This document shows positions 53,303-62,292 of a stretch of DNA of 64,000 nucleotides, in pieces. The notes under the pieces are model-generated. The model was not told where the DNA came from. It ran no database searches and saw only the letters and a list, made by a program, of their open reading frames with translations. Position 1 is the first letter of the stretch; the number at the start of each line of letters is the position of its first letter. Position numbers and translations under genes: made by a program. The DNA is from Leisingera caerulea DSM 24564 (lineage in GTDB: Bacteria > Pseudomonadota > Alphaproteobacteria > Rhodobacterales > Rhodobacteraceae): positions 735,217 through 799,216 of the forward strand of contig NZ_KI421513.1 of the NCBI RefSeq assembly GCF_000473325.1, written 5' to 3'.

Positions 53303-55032
53303 CGCACGCCTCCCGCGCTGGTGGCCTGGCGGATGTTCTGATGGTTGGCGACCATTTCCTGCAGCACCTTGTCCTTGGGCCCGAAGGCGGTCTGAGTCCC
53401 TTTGTCGATCACCAGCAGCATATCACACTCCTGGATCGCAGCCGGGCGGTGCGCCATGATCAGCACCGAGCGGCCCTCCGCCTTGATCTGCTTGATCGCC
53501 TGGTTGAGCGCGATCGAGCCTTCGTTGTCGAGGTTGGAGTTCGGCTCGTCGAGGATCACGATCACCGGATCGTCGAACAGCGCCCGGGCCAGGCCGACCC
53601 GCTGCATCTGACCGCCCGACAGCCGTCCGCCGGAGGCGTTCACCCGCGTGTCGTAGCCTTCGGGAAGCTTCAGGATCATTTCATGCGCAGCGGCCTTGCG
53701 GGCAGCTTCCACCACCTTTTCGGCATCCGGGCGCTGGTCCAGGCGGGCAATGTTCTGGGCGATGGTGCCGTCAAAGACCTGCACCCGCTGCGGCAGATAG
53801 CCGATATGCCCGCCCAGCACGTCCGGCGCGTATTGGTCCAGCGACGCGCCATCGAGCCGCACCGAGCCGGCAGCAGGCCGCCAGACGCCGGTGAGCGACC
53901 GCGCCAACGTCGACTTGCCGGATCCGGAGGGGCCGATCACGCCGATCGCCTGGCCTGGTTGCACCCGGAAATTCACATTGCGCAGCAGCGGCGCATTGCT
54001 ACCCGGCGGCACCACCGCCAGCCCCTGCACCTCCAGCAGCGCCTTGGGCTTGGGCAGCGCGGTGCGCAGATCCTCTTCCGGCACCTTGTCCAGCAGCTCC
54101 GCCAGGCTGTGCCAGCCCTTAAGCGCCCGCTGCACCAGCGGCCATTGCCCCAGTCCCAGCTCAATCGGCGCCAGGGCGCGGCCCATCAGGATGGAGCCCG
54201 CAATCATCGCCCCCGGCGTCACCTCGCCCTGCAGCACCAGATAGGCGCCCAGCCCCAGCATGGCCGACTGCAGGAACAGCCGCAGCGTCTTTGTCAGCGT
54301 GGTGAAGCCGCCGCCGGTGTCATTGGCCGTGACGCTGTCCGCCAGCGCCGCGTCGCGGGCCTGTTTCCAGCGCTCGAAGGAGGCCCCGCGCATGCCCATC
54401 GACTGGATCATCTCCGCCTCGTTGCGGATTTCCTCGGACATCAGGTTGGCCTTGTGGCCGGTCATGTTCGCCTTCTGCATCGGCAGCCGGGTGAACAGCT
54501 GGTTGAAGACGGCAATGATCACCAGCACCGCCCCGCCCCCCAGCGCCAAGAGGCCCAGCCAGGGATGGAACAGGGCAATGCCCGCCAGGAAAACCGGCGT
54601 CCACGGAAGGTCGAATGCAGCCGTCAGCACCGGCGAGGAGATCAGCCGCTGCACCGATTCCAGATCGCTGAGGCCGGTTTGCGCGGCCGGGTCCTGCGCC
54701 ACTGCCGAGCGGCGGATCATCGCGTCGAACACCCGTTTGTCCAGCGCCGCCTGGAACCGCGCGCCCACCCGCGCCATGATCCGGCCGCGGGCATAGTCCA
54801 ATAGCCCCATCATGCCGTAGAGGAAGACCACCAGCAGCGACAGCGCCAGCAGTGTCGCCTCCGAGCGGCTGCCCAGCACCCGGTCATAGACCTGCATCAT
54901 ATACAGGGGCCCGGTGAGCATCAGCAGGTTCACGAAGAAACTGAAAATGCCAGTGAACCAGTAGAGGTCCCGGCTCTGCCGCCGCACGGCACGCAGTTCC
55001 TCATAGCCATTCTTATAAACACTTTTACTCAT
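53299..55032 (-). CDS. Type I secretion system permease/ATPase (PrtD-like ABC exporter)
   Basis: A 577-aa ABC half-transporter with six N-terminal membrane helices and a C-terminal ATPase: Walker [10 protein letters not shown], signature [15 protein letters not shown], Walker [14 protein letters not shown]. There is no N-terminal C39 peptidase domain; the family fits PrtD/HasD exporters of RTX-type proteins. No RTX substrate or TolC gene is adjacent, so the cargo is encoded elsewhere. Operon with the HlyD-like adaptor. Confidence 0.93.
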   Translation of the reverse strand: MSKSVYKNGYEELRAVRRQSRDLYWFTGIFSFFVNLLMLTGPLYMMQVYDRVLGSRSEATLLALSLLVVFLYGMMGLLDYARGRIMARVGARFQAALDKRVFDAMIRRSAVAQDPAAQTGLSDLESVQRLISSPVLTAAFDLPWTPVFLAGIALFHPWLGLLALGGGAVLVIIAVFNQLFTRLPMQKANMTGHKANLMSEEIRNEAEMIQSMGMRGASFERWKQARDAALADSVTANDTGGGFTTLTKTLRLFLQSAMLGLGAYLVLQGEVTPGAMIAGSILMGRALAPIELGLGQWPLVQRALKGWHSLAELLDKVPEEDLRTALPKPKALLEVQGLAVVPPGSNAPLLRNVNFRVQPGQAIGVIGPSGSGKSTLARSLTGVWRPAAGSVRLDGASLDQYAPDVLGGHIGYLPQRVQVFDGTIAQNIARLDQRPDAEKVVEAARKAAAHEMILKLPEGYDTRVNASGGRLSGGQMQRVGLARALFDDPVIVILDEPNSNLDNEGSIALNQAIKQIKAEGRSVLIMAHRPAAIQECDMLLVIDKGTQTAFGPKDKVLQEMVANHQNIRQATSAGGVR

Positions 55033-55211
55033 GGGCAGACTGCACTAGTGGTTCCTTAGCTTCGGGTCAGGGCTGGGTTGCATCATGTCCTCGGTTGTAT
55101 CAGTTGTGACACAAGCAGGTAAAAAAATGCAATCAGACTGGAAAACGGCGGGAGAACCCTTATTTGCCCTCCGAACGCGCCGGCGCCAGTATTAATTGGA
55201 CACTTAACCGA

Positions 55212-55973
55212 ATGCCCTACATGTTGCGACCGCATAAATTTCTGTTTGCGCTGATTTTTGCCGCCTTCGCTGCAGGCTGCGCCACCCAGGATCCAGTCGC
55301 CCGGGCCTCCGGGGAAGTGTTCGACCCTTACGAGAAGACCAACCGCACCGTTCACGCGTTCAACCGCGGCGTCGACCGTCTGGCGTTCCGGCCCGCCTCC
55401 AAAAGCTATGTGGCGATCGTGCCCGCGCCGATGGTGACCAGCTTCTCGCATTTCGCCGAGAACCTGTCGATGCCGGGGCAGATGGTCAACGCGCTGCTGC
55501 AGGGCGATCTGAAGCTGGCGGGCAATGCGTTCTCGCGCTTCGTGATCAACTCGACGGTGGGCTTTGCGGGCCTGGCCGATCCGGCCAGCGAGTTCAATGT
55601 GCCGCCGGTCGATACCGATTTCGGCGAGACGCTGCACGTTTGGGGCGTTGGTGAGGGCGCCTATGTCGAACTGCCGTTCTTTGGCCCCTCCACCTCCCGC
55701 GATGCGGCGGGGATTGCGGTGGATTTCTTCACCAACCCGCTGGGGTATGTCGAGCAGAATACTGCCGACAATATCAGCATTTATGCGGAGATCGTGCGCC
55801 GCATGGGTGATCGTGGCAACTATTCCGACACGATCGATTCGATTCTCTACGAGAGCGCCGACAGCTATGCGCAATCGCGCCTGATCTATCTGCAGAACCG
55901 CCGGTTCGAGCTGGGCGAAGGCGAAGAGATACAGGAAATCGACCCGTTCGAACTGAACACCGAAGGATTCTGA
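55212..55973 (+). CDS. mlaA: MlaA/VacJ-family outer-membrane lipoprotein
   Basis: A ~253-aa lipoprotein with a signal peptide and lipobox A-A-G-C (FALIFAAFAAGCATQDP). It contains the VacJ family segments FDPYEKTNRTVHAFNRGVDRL, VNALLQGDLKLAGNAFSRFVINSTVGFAG and DFGETLHVWGVGEGAYVELPFFGPS. MlaA removes misplaced phospholipids from the outer leaflet of the outer membrane. Start could be ATG 55212 or 55221. The mlaC gene follows two bases after the stop; mlaFED are not here. Confidence 0.92.
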   Translation: MPYMLRPHKFLFALIFAAFAAGCATQDPVARASGEVFDPYEKTNRTVHAFNRGVDRLAFRPASKSYVAIVPAPMVTSFSHFAENLSMPGQMVNALLQGDLKLAGNAFSRFVINSTVGFAGLADPASEFNVPPVDTDFGETLHVWGVGEGAYVELPFFGPSTSRDAAGIAVDFFTNPLGYVEQNTADNISIYAEIVRRMGDRGNYSDTIDSILYESADSYAQSRLIYLQNRRFELGEGEEIQEIDPFELNTEGF

Positions 55974-55975
55974 AG

Positions 55976-56563
55976 ATGGACCGCCGCAATTTCATGATAG
56001 GTGCCGGCGCCGTGCTGGCCACGGCGCCGCAAGCCCTGTGGGCGCTGAACGAAAGCAGCGCCAGCACGCTGATCAACAGCTTGGTCACCGACATCAACCG
56101 GGTGATCGCCTCCGGCAAGGGCGAGAGCGCGATGTACCGCGACTTTGAGCGGATTTTTCAGCGCTACAGCGACACTTCCTATATCGCCGCCTACGCTCTG
56201 GGCGCGGACGGGCGCCGGGCGTCCTCCGCCCAGAAACGGGCGTTCTCCAAGGCCTTCCAGGGCTACATCTCGCGCAAATACGGCAAGCGCTTCCGCGAAT
56301 TCATCGGCGGCAAGCTGGAGGTGCGGGGCGTCAAGAAGGTGAAGAAATGGTATGAGGTGAGCACCATCGCCTACCTCAGGGGTCAGTCGCCGTTTGAGGT
56401 GACCTTCCTGGTGTCGGACCGCTCCGGCCGGGATCTGTTCTTCAACATGTTCATCGAGGGTGTGAACCTGCTGCTGACCGAACGCACCGAGATCGGCGCA
56501 ATCCTCGACAGCAAGCGGGGCGACATCGACGCCCTGATTGCAGAGCTGAAACGGCTGAGCTGA
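55976..56563 (+). CDS. mlaC: MlaC/Ttg2D-family phospholipid-binding protein
   Basis: A 195-aa periplasmic protein of the MlaC (Tol_Tol_Ttg2) family that shuttles phospholipids between membranes. The N-terminus MDRRNFMIGAGAVLATAPQA looks like a Tat signal peptide, unusual for a soluble lipid chaperone but seen in alphaproteobacteria. Segments FQRYSDTSYIAAYALG and GYISRKYGKRFREF are family-typical. It is co-transcribed with mlaA and followed by a terminator. Confidence 0.88.
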   Translation: MDRRNFMIGAGAVLATAPQALWALNESSASTLINSLVTDINRVIASGKGESAMYRDFERIFQRYSDTSYIAAYALGADGRRASSAQKRAFSKAFQGYISRKYGKRFREFIGGKLEVRGVKKVKKWYEVSTIAYLRGQSPFEVTFLVSDRSGRDLFFNMFIEGVNLLLTERTEIGAILDSKRGDIDALIAELKRLS

Positions 56564-56588
56564 CGCGGCCCCGCCGCTGGACTTGAAA

Positions 56589-56614
56589 AAGGCTCCCTGC
56601 GGGGAGCCTTTTTT
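56589..56614 (+). terminator. Rho-independent terminator after mlaC
   Basis: AAGGCTCCC (56589-56597), loop TGCG, GGGAGCCTT (56602-56610) and a run of T to 56614. Confidence 0.9.
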
Positions 56615-56684
56615 GTTGCGCTTGCTGTACCGGTCCACACCCAGCGGAGCACACCCGCCCGCCGCTGCAGCATCAAAGTCGCTT

Positions 56685-56716
56685 GGCTCCCTTTGGGGCC
56701 GGAGCCGGGCGGGAGC
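56685..56716 (+). repeat. Partial composite repeat, copy 7
   Basis: A short stem GGCTCC (56685-56690) / GGAGCC (56701-56706) is followed by GGGCGGGAGC (56707-56716), the end module of the composite repeat. It lies 19 bases after the stop codon of the minus-strand PBP gene, the usual position. The GCCCAAC module is missing. Confidence 0.5.
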
Positions 56717-56735
56717 GCCTCGGGCCAGCGGCCTG

Positions 56736-58949
56736 TCAGTTGCCCAGGATGTCGCGCAGGATGTTGTCGACCGCCCGGCCCAGCTCCTTGCCCAGGTTCG
56801 GGCCCTGGCGGCGGCGGCGCTCGCGCCGGGTCTGTTGCGGCGGCGGGGCGATCGGGGCGGGTTCCAGCATCGGCAGCGGCTTGGGCTCCAGCCCCTCGTG
56901 CACGCGCACCATGGTTTCCTTCCAGATCTCGGCCGGCAGGCCGCCGCCGGTCACACCGGACAGCGGCGTGTTGTCGTCATAGCCCATCCAGACACCAGCC
57001 ACGTAATCCGCGGTGAAGCCGATGAACCAGGCATCCTTGGCCGCCGAAGTTGTGCCGGACTTGCCCGCCGCCTGCCAGCCCGGGATCTGCGCCCGCTGGC
57101 CGGTGCCGCCGGCAATCACCTTTTCCATCATCCAGACCAGCTGCTGCGCCGCCTCGGTGCGGATCACCCGCTCGCCGATGCCGCCGCTGGCGCCCATCAG
57201 CGCGTTGCTGTCCTCGACCAGCTTCAGCTCGGTCACCCCGTAGGGCGTCACCGAGGAGCCGCCGTTGAGGATGCCGGCATAGGCCCCGGTCATCTCCAGC
57301 AGGCTGCTTTCCGAGGCGCCAAGCGCCAGCGCAGGCCCTGCGGCCAGGTCGCTGTCGATGCCGAAATCCCGGGCGACCCGGCTCACCTTGTCGCGGCCCA
57401 CGGCCTCGGAGATCTTGACTGCGGGCACGTTCAGGGAATCCCGCAGCGCCCGCGCCAGTGTTACCTCACCGTAGAACTTGCGGGTGTAGTTGTCCGGGCA
57501 CCACTGGCCGGAACCGGGAATGTTCAGGCAGTATTTCGCGTCCAGCACCCGGTCATAAGGCGAGTAGCCCAGTTCCAGCGCGGTCGCATAGACAAAGGGC
57601 TTGAAGGCCGACCCGGTCTGCCGCTTGGCCTGCGTAGCGCGGTTGAACACGCCCGAAACCCGGGTCTTGCGGCCGCCCACCATGGCGCGCACCGCGCCAT
57701 CGGCGCTCATCACCACAATTGCCGCCTGTGCCTTGGAGCCCTTGCGCACCTTATTCTCGAACACGTGCTTCAGCGCTTCTTCAGCCGCCGTTTGCAGGCG
57801 CTGGTCCAGCGTCGAGCGGATCACCACGTCCTCGGTTGTCTGATCGCCCAGGAAGTCCGGGATGGTGTCCATCACCCAATCGGCAAAGTAGCCGCCTGCC
57901 CGTGCTGCCGCGGCCTCGCTCAGCCCAGCCGGGTTGTTCTGGTTCTTCTGCATCTCGGCAGTGGTCAGATAGCCCTGCTCCTGCATCAGCCGCAGCACGG
58001 TGGCGGCCCGGTCCTGAGAGCGCTGCAGGTTATTGGTGGGCGCCAGCGTGGACGGCGCGGTCAGCAGACCGGCCAGCATTGCACCTTCCGCCGGATTCAG
58101 CTGGTTGGCCGACTTGCCGAAATAACGCTGCGCCGCGGCCTCAGCCCCATAGGCGCCGCCGCCCATATAGGCGCGGTTCATATAAATCGAGAGGATCTCG
58201 TCCTTGGTGTATTTGGCCTCCAGCGCCAGGGCAAACACCGCTTCGGTCGCCTTGCGCCACAGCGAGCTTTTGCGGCAGTCGGCCTCATAGGCGCTTTCAC
58301 TCTTCCATTCGGCCGGGTCGTACTCACGGCCCAGGCACAAGAGCTTGGCAGTCTGCTGGGTGATGGTGGAGCCGCCATGGCCGGACAGCGGGCCGCGGCC
58401 TTCGCTTAGGTTGATCCGCACGGCGCTGGCGATGCCGCGCGGCGAAATGCCGAAATGGCGGTAAAACCGCTTGTCTTCGGTCGCGACAATCGCGTTCTTC
58501 AAATGCGGCGAGACGGTATCCGCCGTCACCACACCGCCGAATTGGTCGCCGCGCCAGGCAAAAACCTCGCCCTCGCGGTCCAGCAGCGTGACCGATCCCC
58601 GCGCCCGCCCGTCCAGATAGGCGGAGACGTCCGGCAGCTTGACGTACTGAAAGGCCACCGCCAGGCCGACCAGCAGGCAGACCACCATGCCAATGCGCCA
58701 GGTAAAGCCCCAAGCCAGCCGGAACGCCCAGGCAAAGGGCGCCAGCAGCAGGCCGATGACCCCGCGCTTTCTGGGCGCGGGCCTGGCGCGCGTCTTTTTG
58801 CGGGCGAACAGGCCGAACAGCCCGGGCTTCTTTGTCTTGCGCACGGGTTTCTTGCGCGCAGTTTTTTTCGCGGCAGAGGGCTTCCCCTTGCCGCCCGCGG
58901 TATAGCGTTTTTCTGCCACCAGAGGCTTGCGCCCGGATCCTTGAGCCAT
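56736..58949 (-). CDS. Class A penicillin-binding protein (bifunctional transglycosylase/transpeptidase)
   Basis: A 737-aa peptidoglycan synthase. A basic, Lys/Arg-rich cytoplasmic tail (~70 aa) leads to one membrane helix (IGMVVCLLVGLAVAF), the GT51 domain (EDKRFYRHFG with the catalytic Glu, then GGSTITQQTAK) and the transpeptidase domain: S-A-F-K (QTGSAFKPF), S-x-N (SLNVPAV) and K-S-G-T-T. The C-terminus has an Arg-rich RRERRRRQG. AGGAA suits ATG 58949. The family name (1A-like) is approximate. Confidence 0.93.
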   Translation of the reverse strand: MAQGSGRKPLVAEKRYTAGGKGKPSAAKKTARKKPVRKTKKPGLFGLFARKKTRARPAPRKRGVIGLLLAPFAWAFRLAWGFTWRIGMVVCLLVGLAVAFQYVKLPDVSAYLDGRARGSVTLLDREGEVFAWRGDQFGGVVTADTVSPHLKNAIVATEDKRFYRHFGISPRGIASAVRINLSEGRGPLSGHGGSTITQQTAKLLCLGREYDPAEWKSESAYEADCRKSSLWRKATEAVFALALEAKYTKDEILSIYMNRAYMGGGAYGAEAAAQRYFGKSANQLNPAEGAMLAGLLTAPSTLAPTNNLQRSQDRAATVLRLMQEQGYLTTAEMQKNQNNPAGLSEAAAARAGGYFADWVMDTIPDFLGDQTTEDVVIRSTLDQRLQTAAEEALKHVFENKVRKGSKAQAAIVVMSADGAVRAMVGGRKTRVSGVFNRATQAKRQTGSAFKPFVYATALELGYSPYDRVLDAKYCLNIPGSGQWCPDNYTRKFYGEVTLARALRDSLNVPAVKISEAVGRDKVSRVARDFGIDSDLAAGPALALGASESSLLEMTGAYAGILNGGSSVTPYGVTELKLVEDSNALMGASGGIGERVIRTEAAQQLVWMMEKVIAGGTGQRAQIPGWQAAGKSGTTSAAKDAWFIGFTADYVAGVWMGYDDNTPLSGVTGGGLPAEIWKETMVRVHEGLEPKPLPMLEPAPIAPPPQQTRRERRRRQGPNLGKELGRAVDNILRDILGN

Positions 58950-59120
58950 CGTCATTTCCTGCCCGGTTTGCCCGTTTGCCGCGACAATACTCTGCCTGCC
59001 GCGGTTTGTAGAGGGGCAGAATCCGGACCTTTCCCCTTTTGCCAGATGGCCGGTTTTTAAGCGAACCGGGCAAAAGGCGCAAAATTATTGTGCGCTCGCA
59101 GAAAGACGCGCGGAAACTCG

Positions 59121-59137
59121 CTGGGCCTTTCTTTGCA
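59121..59137 (+). promoter_or_regulatory. Sigma-54-like promoter of glnK-amtB
   Basis: CTGGGCCTTTCTTTGCA has the invariant GG-N10-GC pattern of -24/-12 promoters and a good TTTGCA at -12. It lies ~80 bases before the glnK start, the usual place for NtrC-controlled promoters. An imperfect palindrome GCGCA-N9-TGCGC (59077-59095) upstream might bind NtrC, but it differs from the consensus. Confidence 0.55.
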
Positions 59138-59218
59138 AGACTCGGATCGCCGGTTTTGCTGCAAGTGCGAAATGCATCGGCATGGGGCCGGCGTGAAGCA
59201 AATGCAGGGGATGCTGAG

Positions 59219-59557
59219 ATGAAACTGATCATAGCTGCCATCAAGCCCTTCAAGCTGGACGAGGTCCGCGAAGCGCTGACCTCGCTGGGTGTGAGCGGGC
59301 TGATGGTCACCGAAATCAAGGGCTTTGGCGCCCAGGCCGGGCACACGGAAATTTACCGCGGCGCCGAGTACGAAGTGAATTTCGTGCCGAAGCTGAAGCT
59401 GGAGCTGGTGGTGCCCGCGGATCAGGCCGAGGCGGCCGTCAGCGCCATCGCCGAGACCGCCCGTACCGGCAAGATCGGTGACGGCAAGATTTTTGTTCTG
59501 GATGTGGAACAGGCGGTGCGGGTGCGCACCGGCGAAACCAACCTCGAGGCGCTGTAA
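59219..59557 (+). CDS. glnK: PII nitrogen regulatory protein
   Basis: A 112-aa PII protein, the exact standard length. The T-loop segment HTEIYRGAEYEVNFVPK places the uridylylation tyrosine at Y51. The Walker-like TGKIGDGKIFV binds ATP/2-oxoglutarate. It directly precedes amtB, so it is the GlnK-type paralogue that blocks the ammonium channel when nitrogen is plentiful. ATG 59219 fits the family; the frame extends 60 codons upstream over the promoter. Confidence 0.95.
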   Translation: MKLIIAAIKPFKLDEVREALTSLGVSGLMVTEIKGFGAQAGHTEIYRGAEYEVNFVPKLKLELVVPADQAEAAVSAIAETARTGKIGDGKIFVLDVEQAVRVRTGETNLEAL

Positions 59558-59583
59558 GCGCGCCCGGCACGGAGGAAAGACAT

Positions 59584-60918
59584 ATGACGCAACTGAAACT
59601 CCCTTTGGCAGCCCTGGCGCTGACCGCGCTGCCGGGCCTGGCACTGGCCCAGGACGGCCCCGCCCCGGGTGTGAACCCGGCGACCGATACCGTGTTCATC
59701 CTGAACTCGCTCCTGTTCCTGATCGGCGGCTGCCTGGTATTCTGGATGGCGGCGGGCTTTGCCATGCTGGAAGCAGGCCTGGTGCGCTCCAAGAACGTGA
59801 CCATGCAGCTGACCAAGAACATGGCGCTGTTTTCGCTGGCGGCGGTTTTCTACTGGCTGATCGGCTATAACCTGATGTATCCGCTAGGCAACTGGGCAGT
59901 TGACGGCGTGCTGTCCGGCGTCTTTGGTCCCGGTGTGCTGGAGGCTGTGGGGATCACCGCAGAAGGGGCAGATGATTATTCCTACGCCTCCACCGGCTCG
60001 GATTTCTTCTTTCAGCTGATGTTCTGCGCCGCCACCGCCTCGATCGTGTCGGGCACCTTGGCCGAGCGCATCAAGCTGTGGCCCTTCCTGATCTTCACCA
60101 TCGTGCTGACCTCGGTAATCTATCCGTTCCAGGCCAGCTGGAAGTGGGGCGGCGGTTTCCTGGAGGAGATGGGCTTCTTGGATTTCGCAGGCTCGACCGT
60201 GGTGCATTCGGTGGGCGGCTGGGCCGCGCTGACCGGCGCGCTGATCCTGGGCCCGCGCATCGGCAAGTACAAAGACGGCAAAACCATCCCTATGCCCGGT
60301 TCCAACCTGGCGCTGGCAACTCTTGGCTGCTTCATCCTGTGGATGGGCTGGTTCGGCTTTAACGGCGGATCGCAGCTGGCGATGGGCTCGATTGGCGACG
60401 TGGCGGACATCTCTCGCATCTTCGCCAACACCAATGCGGCCGCCGCCGGCGGTGCCGTGGCGGCACTGGTGCTGACCCAGCTCTTGTTCCGCAAGCCTGA
60501 CCTGACGATGATCCTGAACGGCGCGCTGGCGGGCCTGGTGGCGATCACCGCCGAACCGCTGACCCCGGGCCTGGGCCTGGCCACCCTGATCGGGGCCATC
60601 GGCGGCGTGATCGTGGTCTTTGCGGTGCCGTTCCTGGACAAGCTGCAGATCGACGACGTGGTCGGCGCCATCCCGGTGCACCTGATCTGCGGCATCTGGG
60701 GCACCGTGGCCGTGGTGCTGTCGAACCCCGAAGCCAGCCTGCTGACCCAGCTGACCGGTATCGCCGTGGTGGGTGTGTTCACCGTCGCTGCCTCGGCCGT
60801 GGTCTGGATCATCCTGCGTGCCACCATGGGCATCCGGGTCGAGGAAGAGGATGAGGTCAACGGGCTCGACATGGCAGAGCTGGGCATGGAGGCCTACCCG
60901 GAGTTCTCGCCGAGCTGA
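59584..60918 (+). CDS. amtB: Ammonium transporter AmtB
   Basis: A 444-aa ammonium channel with a cleavable signal peptide (LPLAALALTALPGLALAQ) and about eleven membrane helices. The twin pore histidines are in STVVHSVGGWAALTGA and VGAIPVHLICGIWGTV. The C-terminal cytoplasmic tail (MGIRVEEEDEVNGLDMAELG) is where GlnK docks. It follows glnK by 26 bases with GGAGG before the ATG and shares its promoter. Confidence 0.96.
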   Translation: MTQLKLPLAALALTALPGLALAQDGPAPGVNPATDTVFILNSLLFLIGGCLVFWMAAGFAMLEAGLVRSKNVTMQLTKNMALFSLAAVFYWLIGYNLMYPLGNWAVDGVLSGVFGPGVLEAVGITAEGADDYSYASTGSDFFFQLMFCAATASIVSGTLAERIKLWPFLIFTIVLTSVIYPFQASWKWGGGFLEEMGFLDFAGSTVVHSVGGWAALTGALILGPRIGKYKDGKTIPMPGSNLALATLGCFILWMGWFGFNGGSQLAMGSIGDVADISRIFANTNAAAAGGAVAALVLTQLLFRKPDLTMILNGALAGLVAITAEPLTPGLGLATLIGAIGGVIVVFAVPFLDKLQIDDVVGAIPVHLICGIWGTVAVVLSNPEASLLTQLTGIAVVGVFTVAASAVVWIILRATMGIRVEEEDEVNGLDMAELGMEAYPEFSPS

Positions 60919-60941
60919 TTTTACAGCCCTTGAACCAAAAG

Positions 60942-60969
60942 CGCGGCGCCTGCTTCAGGCGCCGCGTTT
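60942..60969 (+). terminator. Terminator after amtB
   Basis: A perfect 11-bp stem (CGCGGCGCCTG 60942-60952 with CAGGCGCCGCG 60956-60966, loop CTT) is followed by TTT and a T-rich GCATTTGG. Confidence 0.75.
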
Positions 60970-61353
60970 GCATTTGGCCGAGACACCAATTCAGCAGCCC
61001 AACCCCTAGACCGATCATCCGCCAAGGATTGGCAGCACGTTTCCGGTGTATAAAGCGGACTTTGAAGTGATCAGCCCGGCCGCTCCGCCGAAGCCTTTGA
61101 TGCAAGCTGCGGTTCCTGGCGAAGAGGCCCTGAAATGAAGCCAGCGGCCGATTTCTTGTCACGGATTCGCTCCGCATTATATCTTTGGCCCAGAGGCGCG
61201 ATGACCTTGGTTTACAAGTTAGCTACAGCCGTTCCTTCGAATGACCGAAGGCACGGCAGTTTTTTGAGGAACGGATCATCCGGCCTTGCTACGGGCTGCT
61301 GACAGGCAATTCCGGAGAGGGCAGATCCCGCGGCGGGTCAAGGGGGCTCGGAT
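60970..61353. other. Intergenic region before the sulfotransferase gene
   Basis: Nearly 400 bases without a gene, of lower GC than the surroundings. A possible promoter is TTGTCA (61156-61161), 16 bases, TATATC (61178-61183), about 170 bases before the sulfotransferase start. No other structure was recognised. Confidence 0.4.
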
Positions 61354-62220
61354 ATGAAACCCAATTTTATTATTGCCGGTGCTCCTAAGTCCGCGACTTC
61401 CTGGCTGGTGAATGCGCTGAAGCGCCACCCTGATACCTACCTGCCCCGAAGCGAGCTGCACTTTTTCAATATCAAAGAAAACTACGCACGCGGCTTTGAC
61501 TGGTACTGCGGGAAATTCGATCCTGGGAAGGGGCGGCGCGCCATTGGCGAAAAAACTCCGAACTACATGTGGATTACACCGGCCCCGCACAAAAGCCGCT
61601 TCGGCACCCATCTTCCAGACATCCATAAGGCCATTCATGGCCTGCTTCCAAACGTCAAGCTGATCTTTGTGCTGCGCGACCCGGTAGACCGCTTGGTCTC
61701 GGCTTTCAACCATTACCGCAGAAGCGGGCAGTTTTCACCGTATTGGGACTTGGAAGATGTTGTCTTTGGCCGCAAGGCCCATCTGGGTGAGAAATACGGC
61801 CTGATCGACATGGGGCTTTATGCGAAACACCTCGAGGCCTATTATCAGCTGTTTGACCGAAGCCGCTTGAAAGTGATCATTACCGAAACCGACATCAAAG
61901 GCGCTGCGGATAAGACTCTGATGGATATCTGCCGGTTTCTGGATATTGATCCCGCACATCCGGAGATGAACCCAGGAAAGGAAGTTAATCCCTTTGACCC
62001 CATCCGGGTCTCGCAGGCCTACCTGAACTATCTCAACCCGTTTCCGAATGTGAAACCGCTCAAGCGTGGCGCGCGGTTCGCCTCAAAGATCCTAAAGGGG
62101 CCACCGCTAGAAAAATATAAACCGGACGAGAATATCCTGAAGCAAATCGCTGCAGTCTATGCCGAGCCCAACCAAGAACTATTCACCTTGATTGGGCGGC
62201 AGGATGTGGACTGGAAGTAA
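61354..62220 (+). CDS. Sulfotransferase family protein
   Basis: A 288-aa PAPS-dependent sulfotransferase, resembling heparan-sulfate-type enzymes. The 5'-phosphosulfate loop is at the N-terminus (IIAGAPKSATSWLVNAL) and the 3'-phosphate motif is FVLRDPVDRLVSAFNHYRR. It probably sulfates a surface polysaccharide or another carbohydrate. It stands alone with long flanks, and its codon use and GC content are visibly lower than its neighbours, which suggests acquisition by transfer. The acceptor is unknown. Confidence 0.87.
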   Translation: MKPNFIIAGAPKSATSWLVNALKRHPDTYLPRSELHFFNIKENYARGFDWYCGKFDPGKGRRAIGEKTPNYMWITPAPHKSRFGTHLPDIHKAIHGLLPNVKLIFVLRDPVDRLVSAFNHYRRSGQFSPYWDLEDVVFGRKAHLGEKYGLIDMGLYAKHLEAYYQLFDRSRLKVIITETDIKGAADKTLMDICRFLDIDPAHPEMNPGKEVNPFDPIRVSQAYLNYLNPFPNVKPLKRGARFASKILKGPPLEKYKPDENILKQIAAVYAEPNQELFTLIGRQDVDWK

Positions 62221-62292
62221 CCCGCCCCGCGGGACAGTGCAGCCTGCACGCGGGCTGCGCCAAAAGGCGCAACCCGAGGTTTGTGAGCTGCA

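Noticed and set aside
59077..59095. GCGCA-N9-TGCGC as a firm NtrC site
   Set aside because: The half sites and their spacing differ from the usual GCAC-N7-GTGC pattern, so it is mentioned only as a possibility.
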